64,000 nt of DNA from the NCBI RefSeq assembly GCF_003014575.1, contig NZ_PYGF01000001.1, forward strand, positions 434,001 through 498,000. Direction: 5' to 3'. Below the pieces are notes generated by a model. The model was given only the letters and a program-made list of their open reading frames with translations, did not search any database and was not told the origin of the DNA. Made by a program: the position numbers and the translations under genes. Each line of letters begins with the position of its first letter. The first letter of the stretch is position 1. The DNA comes from Cecembia rubra (lineage in GTDB: Bacteria; Bacteroidota; Bacteroidia; Cytophagales; Cyclobacteriaceae). Positions 53,327-61,536 of the stretch are shown here, in pieces.

Positions 53327-54420
53327 GGTGCCTGTTGTAAGGCATAAATAGCAAAAGATCCCAACCAATGGGTTCCCTCATAGTTGTCGTCAACGATGGA
53401 AGGCAAAGAATATGAAACATGTGCATTGGCTACCTCCATCAAATGACCATAATCAACCGGGAAATCCTTAATAAGTCCATACAATACCCAAGCCCTTGAA
53501 AAATTCAATCCATCTAAATGGACCAATTTGCCATCAGTCCTGTCACTTACTCTCCCAGGTTCGAGTTGAAAATCAGGTTTTGACAATTCAGGCATAAAGC
53601 GATTCAGCCAATCCAGAAATTCAGTGGGTTCCATGACTTTCCGCATGATATCCAACTCCTGAAAGCAAGGCGATAGAAAATCAAATCCACTGGGTTCCCA
53701 AGTAAGCGGGCAATTAGTATCAGCCTTGAACCATTCCATGGATCTGGTTTTGATTAGGTTTTTTAATTCTTCATTTTGGACTGTGACAGCATAATCGTAG
53801 GCCAATGAAAGCCCAAAAGCAATATTGGTATGTTCTCCAACCCTAATAGGATAAATGAGTTTGGGCAAAAACTCAAGGTATTTTTCCACCATCAAATCTG
53901 TCAAAGGTTGCAGGTTATTTTCTAATTCCCTTGCCAATGGATCCTCCCATAAGTGGATTTCCTCTGCCAATTTTAGTACCCATGCCCATCCATAAGTCCT
54001 TTCAAAACTGCTGTTTTGTGGAGCAAAGAAATATGCTACTTCAGCCTTAATGTTTTCTCTACTCATGTTTTCAAGTAGTTTTTGCCTGATTTCATCTTTC
54101 TTTTCCAAATCTGGAAATTGCCTCAGTAGACTTACCAGCATCCAATGGCCATGTACACTTGAATGCCAGTCAAAACATCCATAAAAAGAAGGATGGAGAG
54201 CCCTGGGACCTTTAAGATAAGATTCATTTTCAAGTGTTTGGTTTAGTTTATTTGGATACTCTTCCTGCATGCAATGCAAGGGCAACGCTGCCAACCTGTT
54301 TGCTTCTGCTAAGGTCAATTCAATGGCTTTATTTTGGGTCGCGGGTGAAGGTTCATTGGCAGTACTTTTGCAAGCAAGCATCAGAATAAATACAAGGGAA
54401 AGGTATTGGTAATTTTTCAT
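53323..54420 (-). CDS. DUF2891 family lipoprotein
   Basis: A 365-residue predicted envelope lipoprotein; signal LVFILMLACKST. The body is mostly helical, with the family motif LHPSFYGCFDWHSSVHGHWML and repeated Trp/His-rich helices including GWAWVLKLAEEIH, HTNIAFGLSLAYDYAV and YEGTHWLGSFAIYAL. It looks like an alpha/alpha toroid. The function is unknown. Its stop overlaps the Nramp-like start (ATGA), so the two are translationally coupled and probably work together. Confidence 0.85.
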   Translation of the reverse strand: MKNYQYLSLVFILMLACKSTANEPSPATQNKAIELTLAEANRLAALPLHCMQEEYPNKLNQTLENESYLKGPRALHPSFYGCFDWHSSVHGHWMLVSLLRQFPDLEKKDEIRQKLLENMSRENIKAEVAYFFAPQNSSFERTYGWAWVLKLAEEIHLWEDPLARELENNLQPLTDLMVEKYLEFLPKLIYPIRVGEHTNIAFGLSLAYDYAVTVQNEELKNLIKTRSMEWFKADTNCPLTWEPSGFDFLSPCFQELDIMRKVMEPTEFLDWLNRFMPELSKPDFQLEPGRVSDRTDGKLVHLDGLNFSRAWVLYGLIKDFPVDYGHLMEVANAHVSYSLPSIVDDNYEGTHWLGSFAIYALQQAP

Positions 54421-54550
54421 AATGGAAAACCGGACAAAACTTGCTCAAGATAAATTGAAAAATCTTGAATCTAAAAGGAAAATTTGTTGAGCAGGAATGG
54501 ATTTGTTTCATTAATTTGTAATGTAATGTTTCGCTAAAACCATTTTTGTC

Positions 54551-56089
54551 ATGGCCAAAATCGATGAATTTAAATCCCATATCGAACAGGGATACACTTT
54601 CAAAGGGGATTCCATTATTCTTGGTACAGCGGTTTTGGACCAAGAACCAATACCACATGCCCAAATCCATATTCCTCTCAAAACACTTAACCGCCATGGA
54701 CTGATTGCTGGAGCTACAGGTACAGGAAAGACCGTAACCCTACAGGTCTTTGCAGAGCAATTGTCAATGAACGGAATTCCTTGCGTACTGATGGATCTTA
54801 AGGGAGACTTATCAGGTCTTGCGATGCCAGGAAAATTGAATAGCATCATTGAAAAAAGATGTGAATTGATCGGTATTCCTTATGAACCTTCCGGTTTGCC
54901 TGTTGAACTCATGTCTATCAGTGGAGAGAAAGGTGTTAAACTTAAAGCTACAATTTCAGAGTTTGGGCCCGTTTTGATTTCACAGATTTTGGAACTTAAT
55001 GATACACAGAGAGGTGTAATTGCTTTGGTTTTTAGGTATTGTGATATGCATCATTTGCCTTTGCTTGACCTTAAAGACTTGAAAAAAGTTCTCCAATATG
55101 TCATCAACGAGGGTAAGGAAGATATTCAAAAAGAGTTTGGCGCTGTATCATCCGCTACTGTTAATACTATTTTGCGAAAAATCATTGAGTTGGAGCAACA
55201 GGGTGCGGAGTGCTTTTTTGGAGAACTTTCCTTTGATGTGAATGACTTTGTGAGGACTTCAAATGGCAAAGGAGTTTTGTCTATTATCCGATTGACCGAT
55301 ATTCAGAACAGGCCTAAATTATTTTCAACCTTTATGCTCTCCTTATTATCAGAGATCTATGAAACATTTCCAGAGGAAGGTGATTCAGGTAAACCTAAAC
55401 TTTGTCTGTTCATAGATGAGGCCCATTTGGTATTTTCAAATGCGTCCAAAGATTTGATTGACAAAATTGAGGCCATTGTCAAATTGATAAGATCCAAAGG
55501 AGTAGGGGTTTATTTTTGTACCCAGACGCCCACTGATATTCCTGAAAAGGTGCTTGGACAGCTCGGATTGAAAATTCAGCATGCCTTAAGGGCATTTACG
55601 GCAAAAGACAGAACTGCAATCAAAAAAACAGCCGAAAATTATCCCATCACCTCATTTTACAACACATCGGAAATATTGACTTCAATGGGTATTGGGGAAG
55701 CTTTAGTAACAGTGCTGAATGAAAAGGGCATCCCAACTCCCTTGGCTCATACATTGCTCAGGTCACCTATTACCAGAATGAATATCCTAAGTCAAGAAGA
55801 GATTGAAGAGTTGGTCAATAATTCATTCCTTGTAAAAAAGTACAATGTTGAAATTGATAGAAAGAGCGCTTTTGAAATTTTGGATGAAAAAATTACCAGG
55901 GCTGAAATTGATTCAGAAAAAGAAAAAGATGCTCATCCTTCACAAAGAAAGAGTCATGGGAGACCTCCAAAAGAAACCTCTATATTTGAAGAGTTGAGCA
56001 AAAACACAATGGTAAGGCAAATTGGAAGGACAATTTTCCGGGAATTGAGCCGAGGTATCATGGGTGGATTAACAGGCAAAAGGAAATAA
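54551..56089 (+). CDS. HerA-like ATPase, DUF853 family
   Basis: A 512-residue cytoplasmic P-loop ATPase. Walker A is AGATGTGKTVTLQ near residue 55. Walker B is KLCLFIDEAHLVF. Sensor-type motifs include the GVYFCTQTPTDIPEKVLGQL segment, and a positively charged C-terminal region follows. DUF853/HerA-like proteins are DNA translocases or helicases, some linked to NurA; no NurA gene is seen here. It starts 130 bp after the divergent DUF2891 gene and may be co-transcribed with the flavoprotein 16 bp downstream. Confidence 0.9.
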   Translation: MAKIDEFKSHIEQGYTFKGDSIILGTAVLDQEPIPHAQIHIPLKTLNRHGLIAGATGTGKTVTLQVFAEQLSMNGIPCVLMDLKGDLSGLAMPGKLNSIIEKRCELIGIPYEPSGLPVELMSISGEKGVKLKATISEFGPVLISQILELNDTQRGVIALVFRYCDMHHLPLLDLKDLKKVLQYVINEGKEDIQKEFGAVSSATVNTILRKIIELEQQGAECFFGELSFDVNDFVRTSNGKGVLSIIRLTDIQNRPKLFSTFMLSLLSEIYETFPEEGDSGKPKLCLFIDEAHLVFSNASKDLIDKIEAIVKLIRSKGVGVYFCTQTPTDIPEKVLGQLGLKIQHALRAFTAKDRTAIKKTAENYPITSFYNTSEILTSMGIGEALVTVLNEKGIPTPLAHTLLRSPITRMNILSQEEIEELVNNSFLVKKYNVEIDRKSAFEILDEKITRAEIDSEKEKDAHPSQRKSHGRPPKETSIFEELSKNTMVRQIGRTIFRELSRGIMGGLTGKRK

Positions 56090-56105
56090 AGGACCCAGTT
56101 CAAAT

Positions 56106-57311
56106 ATGAAAATAGGAGTCATAGGTGCAGGAGCAGCCGGATATTTTTCAGCTATCCATGCTGCATTGGCAGGTGCTGAGGTTTTTATCTTGGAAAAAAC
56201 ATCCAAACCGCTGGCAAAAGTAAAAATTTCCGGAGGAGGAAGATGCAATGTAACCCATGCGGCTTTTGAAAACTCAAATTTGGTGAAGAATTACCCAAGA
56301 GGAGAGAAGTTTCTGAAGAGGGTTTTTAAATATTTTTCAGTCAAAGATACCATAGATTGGTTTGAGGGCAGGGGTGTATCTCTAAAGGTAGAAAGGGACG
56401 GTAGGATGTTTCCTGTATCAGATGATTCCCAATCCATAATTGATGCTTTACAAATAGCTGCTTATGAGTTTGGGGTAAAAGTTTTGCTTAATCATGGTGT
56501 AGAAAAAATTCAAAAGAAAGGAGATTATTTTGAAGTTTTGACAAAAGAAAAACCCTTTCAATTTGACAGGATTATAATTTGTAGTGGGGGAGCTCCCAAG
56601 GCTGAAAGTTTTGGATTTATAAAGGATTTAGGCCATAGTATTGTTGATCCTATTCCCTCTTTATTTACTTTTAATACACCCCAGGAACCTATTAGGAAAC
56701 TCATGGGAATAGCTGTTCCTGATGCTTTGGTAAGATTAGAAGGCACTAAATTGGCATATAAAGGACCGGTATTGATTACTCATTGGGGACTCAGTGGCCC
56801 TGCAGTACTTAAATTATCTGCATTTGGAGCCAAATGGCTTTATGATCAAAAATATGAAGCCAAGGCACATGTACGTTGGAACCAACATTGGACCGAGGAT
56901 CAACTTATTCGGGATTTACAAAAATTCCGGAATGACCATCCCAAGAAAAAAATCACTGGCAGTCCATTGTTCAGTTTACCTGCAAGGCTTTGGCTCCACC
57001 TTTGTGAACAAGCAGAAATATCGACAGAAACTGTCTGGCAAAATTTGCCAAAAAAACAATTCCATAAATTAGTTCAAAATCTTTTTTCCTATATTGTAGC
57101 CGTGAAAGGAAAAACAACATTCAAAGAGGAATTCGTGACGGCCGGAGGTGTAAATTTGGATGGGGTGAATTCCGAGACCATGGAAAGTAAACTGGTAAGA
57201 GGTTTGTTTTTCGCCGGAGAAGTGCTGGATATTGATGGAATCACAGGAGGCTTTAACTTTCAGGCTGCTTGGAGTACGGGATATCTGGCCGGCATAAATG
57301 CAAGTGAATAA
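56106..57311 (+). CDS. NAD(P)/FAD-dependent oxidoreductase, YhiN/HI0933 family
   Basis: A 401-residue flavoprotein. The FAD site is GVIGAGAAGYFSAIHAALAGA at the N-terminus. Family features are SGGGRCNVTHAAFEN, RDGRMFPVSDDSQSI, the ILITHWGLSGPAVLKLSAFG-type block and the closing GLFFAGEVLDIDGITGGFNFQAAW. It matches the HI0933/YhiN group, recently also called BaiN or RdsA in gut bacteria; the true substrate is not known. It lies 16 bp after the HerA-like gene and 9 bp before the Hpt-like ORF start, so it sits in the middle of a short operon. Confidence 0.92.
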   Translation: MKIGVIGAGAAGYFSAIHAALAGAEVFILEKTSKPLAKVKISGGGRCNVTHAAFENSNLVKNYPRGEKFLKRVFKYFSVKDTIDWFEGRGVSLKVERDGRMFPVSDDSQSIIDALQIAAYEFGVKVLLNHGVEKIQKKGDYFEVLTKEKPFQFDRIIICSGGAPKAESFGFIKDLGHSIVDPIPSLFTFNTPQEPIRKLMGIAVPDALVRLEGTKLAYKGPVLITHWGLSGPAVLKLSAFGAKWLYDQKYEAKAHVRWNQHWTEDQLIRDLQKFRNDHPKKKITGSPLFSLPARLWLHLCEQAEISTETVWQNLPKKQFHKLVQNLFSYIVAVKGKTTFKEEFVTAGGVNLDGVNSETMESKLVRGLFFAGEVLDIDGITGGFNFQAAWSTGYLAGINASE

Positions 57312-57320
57312 ATTTTGAGC

Positions 57321-57689
57321 ATGTACAATACGCCGCCTGTTAATTTTGATAAGATCCATGAAATGACTGATGGTGATGCTGACTTCAAGGCTGAGTTGGT
57401 ATCTGCCATTTATACTTCATTGGTGGAGTTAAGGAATACTTATATAGAGGGGGCTTCTCTGGAAGATGAAAATACGATTCAGGAAATCCGCCATAAGGTC
57501 AAGCCTTCCCTTGTGATGTTTGAAATCAACCCATTGAACGATATACTTTCAGAAGGAAAAGATATCATTGAGTCCCATGGATTTGGACCCGAATTCTTAG
57601 TGCATTTTGAGAAATTTTTGGATGCTGTTCAGGAAGCTATAGATTTCCTGGAACCTCAATTCAATAAGACTGAAGGTACAGAAGAATAA
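57321..57689 (+). CDS. Hpt-like small helical protein
   Basis: A 122-residue, mostly helical cytoplasmic protein. The segment IQEIRHKVKPSLVMFEINPL resembles the phosphotransfer (Hpt) motif H-x-K-x-S, with a histidine in RHKVKP about residue 57. It continues into the two helices expected of an Hpt bundle (DILSEGKDIIESHG and a C-terminal helix). The match is moderate: no other phosphorelay parts are adjacent. I use ATG 57321; a TTG two codons earlier is possible. It ends 10 bp before the convergent GAPDH stop. Confidence 0.65.
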   Translation: MYNTPPVNFDKIHEMTDGDADFKAELVSAIYTSLVELRNTYIEGASLEDENTIQEIRHKVKPSLVMFEINPLNDILSEGKDIIESHGFGPEFLVHFEKFLDAVQEAIDFLEPQFNKTEGTEE

Positions 57690-57699
57690 GTGCCGCTAC

Positions 57700-58707
<1,008 letters not shown>

Positions 58708-58746
58708 TTAATAAAAAGCGAAATTAAGAATTTGTTTGGCAAAGAC

Positions 58747-58778
58747 TAAAAATATTTTTTTCTGCTAATTTTCAGCAA
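58747..58778 (-). promoter_or_regulatory. candidate gap promoter
   Basis: On the minus strand TTG (58776-58778), 21 bp, then TATTTTTA (58754-58747), one mismatch from TAnnTTTG. It lies about 60 bp before the gap ATG. Confidence 0.4.
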
Positions 58779-58813
58779 TTTGGATGAGAGTACCAAATAT
58801 TTTTTTGTCAGTT

Positions 58814-58844
58814 TTTGGATTGTAGATTTAACCAGCTATATTTG
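58814..58844 (+). promoter_or_regulatory. promoter for the tandem tRNA-Glu genes
   Basis: TTTG (58814-58817), 19 bp, then a perfect TAnnTTTG box TATATTTG (58837-58844). It matches the Bacteroidota sigma-ABfr consensus. The first tRNA base lies 41 bp after the box, leaving a leader of about 34 nt. Confidence 0.85.
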
Positions 58845-58884
58845 CATCACCGTTTCGAAAACGGGTTACCCCAAACTTAAAAAT

Positions 58885-58956
58885 GGTCGATTCGTCTAGG
58901 GGTTAGGACGCATCCCTTTCACGGATGAAACACGGGTTCGATTCCCGTATCGACTA
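58885..58956 (+). tRNA. tRNA-Glu (anticodon TTC), copy 1
   Basis: A cloverleaf is readable: acceptor arms GGTCGAT and ATCGACT (G1 pairs with T72), D-arm with GGGGTTAGGA, anticodon arm CATCC / GGATG with loop CTTTCAC giving anticodon TTC, T-arm ACGGG TTCGATT CCCGT. CCA is not encoded. The 72-nt length allows a very short variable region. Confidence 0.95.
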
Positions 58957-58958
58957 CT

Positions 58959-58993
58959 GAAAACACTGGAAAACTTTCAGTGTTTTCTTTTTG
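58959..58993 (+). terminator. hairpin between the two tRNA-Glu genes
   Basis: GAAAACACTG (58959-58968) and CAGTGTTTTC (58978-58987) form a perfect 10-bp stem, followed by TTTTTG. It looks like a terminator located between two identical tRNAs; partial read-through or RNA processing are alternatives. Confidence 0.7.
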
Positions 58994-59000
58994 AAATAGA

Positions 59001-59072
59001 GGTCGATTCGTCTAGGGGTTAGGACGCATCCCTTTCACGGATGAAACACGGGTTCGATTCCCGTATCGACTA
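59001..59072 (+). tRNA. tRNA-Glu (anticodon TTC), copy 2
   Basis: Identical in sequence to copy 1 over all 72 positions, beginning 44 bp after it. It uses the same TTC anticodon. No separate promoter is visible in the 44-bp spacer, so it depends on read-through of the hairpin or on an unrecognised promoter. Confidence 0.95.
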
Positions 59073-59155
59073 CAACAAATTGATGTTTTTCATCGTTCGG
59101 ATTGCTTTGCAGCATGATGAATTTGTTTTATGGTTGTTAGTGGTTAAAGTGAGTG

Positions 59156-59184
59156 AAAACCCAGTCTTCTAGGCTGGGTTTTTC
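59156..59184 (+). terminator. terminator after the tRNA genes
   Basis: AAACCCAG pairs with CTGGGTTT around a short loop, then TTTTC. It lies about 85 bp after the second tRNA and 4 bp from the stop of the convergent radical SAM gene, so it may serve both. Confidence 0.85.
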
Positions 59185-59187
59185 ATT

Positions 59188-61392
59188 TTACACCAATACC
59201 AATCCTTCTTCCTCAAGTGACCTCCAGTCCAACGAATTGAAAAATTTTAAGAAATCTCCCCGGCCAGAGTTTTCAAAGATTTCTTTTAATTGAGACATGG
59301 TCATTTCCTTTTTATCTTTTGAAGGCTGGAGCAATGGAAGTGTCTCTAAGAGCCATTGCGCTTCATTTTCTGACAATTTAATTTGTGAACTACCGCTTTT
59401 GTGTTCAAAAATCAGTTTATAACCCTCTTTTAATTTACCCTTTTTTTGAAAACTATAAGTTATCAGTTCCGGCTTACTGCCTAGCCATATTACTTTGGCA
59501 TTGGGTTTAAATACCATTGGGGGCTCATCCTGTAAGGCTTTGTAAATAAAATTAGCGGGTACACTGGTTTTAGGTATTCTGAAATCAAACCATTCCTGCA
59601 AGGGGAAATCGATACAGATTCCATGCATATAGTTGAATAGGGCTTTTTTGAGTCCTGAACTGAATTGATCATGATCTGTACCCAATGGATCATCATGGCT
59701 CAGGTCATTGTCTGCAAAATCACCTGGCTCAGGACCAGTTCTTACTACTTGATATGCTTTAGGGTCCAAACCTATTGGTGCATGAGAGGTCATGGCAAAT
59801 AGATGCCAAAATCCAGATTGTAGGACATGATTGGCAAATAGCTGCCTTACCATTTCAAGGCTATCAATAGTTTCATTGGCAGTTTGTGTGGGAAAACCAT
59901 ACATAAGATACGCATGAACCATGATACCCGCTTCTGTAAAATTTCTGGCAACCCTAGCCACTTGAGCTACTGTCACACCTTTTTGCATCAATTCAAGAAG
60001 CCGATCAGAAGCCACTTCCAATCCACCTGAAACAGCTATACAACCTGAGGCCTTTAACAGACGGCAAAGATCTCTGGAAAAGCGTTCTTCAAAACGAATA
60101 TTTGTCCACCAACTGATTTTAATTTTCCTTTTTAGGATTTCTATTGCCAATTCCCGCATGAGAGCAGGTGGAGCAGCCTCATCCACAAAATGGAAGCCCG
60201 TTTCACCTGTTTGGGCTATAAGCTCCTCAATTCGGTCACAGATGATGGATGCACTTACAGGTTCATAGTTTTTAATGTAATCAAGTGTTATATCACAAAA
60301 AGTACATTTTTTCCAGTAACAACCATGGGCCATAGTCAGCTTATTCCATCTTCCATCTGACCAAAGACGGTGCATGGGATTGGCAATTTCAATTACAGAA
60401 AGGTATTGTTTCAAAGGTAAACCTGTGTAATCAGGTGTACCTGTTTTACTGAACGGGATATCGCTTTCCTTGGATCCGTTATAATAGTTGACCTTTCCAT
60501 CTTGAATCGCGAATGTCCGCTTTAGTTGATGGATTTCCCTCGTGCCTTCCAAATATTCCAATAGACAGGTCAAAGGTCTTTCTCCATCATCCAATGTGAT
60601 AAAATCAACATATTGGAAAACCCTGGTTTCTTTCAGAGATCTTAATTCAGTATTGGGATAGCCTCCGCCCATGGCAACTTTGACTTGGGGATAATGCTTT
60701 TTGATATAACCACCACAGCGAAGCGCACCGTACAAATTACCAGGAAATGGGACCGAAAGACAAATTAGGATTGGATTGGTTTGGACAATTTCTTTTTCCA
60801 GCTCTTCAATTAAATACCGATCAATAAAAGATGGTTCAGATTGTAATGCATTATGTAGCGGATCAAAAGATACTGCTGATCTACCTAGACGCTCTGCATA
60901 CCTGCTAAATCCAAAATGGGGATCTAATATCTCCTGTATGAAATCAGCTAAATCTTCCAAATACAATGTCGCTAAATGTCTTGCCTTATCCTGAATTCCC
61001 ATAGTGCCAAATGCCCATTCGAGATCATCAAGTTGATCAAACCTGGATGCTTGGGGCAAAAAATCACCTTCACAAATTATATATGCCAAGGTGGGATTTT
61101 CAAATTGAAGAAATTTAATGACCGGATCAATTGTTTCAATATATTCTTCCTTTAGTTTGAATATTCTTATTGCATTGGAACTGATTTTCTTTAAAGTATG
61201 CTTTTCAGCTTCTGAAAACAATTCAATAAGTCCCGGTTTTGAAAAAATTCTCAAAATTACATTAATCCCTAAATCAGCTTGAAAAGCGGATTTACCCAAA
61301 GTGTTGAGGTAACCTTTGATGTAGGCAGTTGCAGGATAGGGGGTATTCAGCTGGGTAAATGGTGGGGTAAGAAGGAGTATGGATTTGGACAC
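59188..61392 (-). CDS. B12-binding domain radical SAM protein with CX4CX2C motif
   Basis: A 734-residue radical SAM enzyme. The N-terminal half (about 1-300) looks like a cobalamin-binding-type Rossmann domain (opening LLTPPFTQLNTPYPAT, later VAMGGGYPNTELRSLK). The cluster-binding motif is GCYWKKCTFC, with cysteines 358, 363 and 366, thus CX4CX2C rather than the usual CX3CX2C. The SAM-binding part continues with GFHFVDEAAPPALM, VSGGLEVASDRLLELMQKG and AYLMYGFPTQTANET. A C-terminal domain of about 180 residues, with no family I recognise, follows. The reaction is unknown. Confidence 0.88.
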   Translation of the reverse strand: MSKSILLLTPPFTQLNTPYPATAYIKGYLNTLGKSAFQADLGINVILRIFSKPGLIELFSEAEKHTLKKISSNAIRIFKLKEEYIETIDPVIKFLQFENPTLAYIICEGDFLPQASRFDQLDDLEWAFGTMGIQDKARHLATLYLEDLADFIQEILDPHFGFSRYAERLGRSAVSFDPLHNALQSEPSFIDRYLIEELEKEIVQTNPILICLSVPFPGNLYGALRCGGYIKKHYPQVKVAMGGGYPNTELRSLKETRVFQYVDFITLDDGERPLTCLLEYLEGTREIHQLKRTFAIQDGKVNYYNGSKESDIPFSKTGTPDYTGLPLKQYLSVIEIANPMHRLWSDGRWNKLTMAHGCYWKKCTFCDITLDYIKNYEPVSASIICDRIEELIAQTGETGFHFVDEAAPPALMRELAIEILKRKIKISWWTNIRFEERFSRDLCRLLKASGCIAVSGGLEVASDRLLELMQKGVTVAQVARVARNFTEAGIMVHAYLMYGFPTQTANETIDSLEMVRQLFANHVLQSGFWHLFAMTSHAPIGLDPKAYQVVRTGPEPGDFADNDLSHDDPLGTDHDQFSSGLKKALFNYMHGICIDFPLQEWFDFRIPKTSVPANFIYKALQDEPPMVFKPNAKVIWLGSKPELITYSFQKKGKLKEGYKLIFEHKSGSSQIKLSENEAQWLLETLPLLQPSKDKKEMTMSQLKEIFENSGRGDFLKFFNSLDWRSLEEEGLVLV

Positions 61393-61450
61393 TTGATTAC
61401 TATTTTCTCACAAATTTGGTGATTTTTTGTCGAGAAGCGGGAATTTCAAA

Positions 61451-61490
61451 GGCAAAAGTAAAAAGTGAGGTTCGGCTTTTTACTTTTGCC
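61451..61490. terminator. hairpin between the M14 and radical SAM genes
   Basis: GGCAAAAGTAAAAAG (61451-61465) and CTTTTTACTTTTGCC (61476-61490) form a perfect 15-bp stem. It lies about 45 bp past the M14 stop and 58 bp before the radical SAM start. It has no strict T-tract outside the stem, so attenuator or terminator are both possible. Confidence 0.55.
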
Positions 61491-61536
61491 ATCAGAAATT
61501 CTTCGATATTCGTTTTGTGTTTACTTTCAAATTAAC

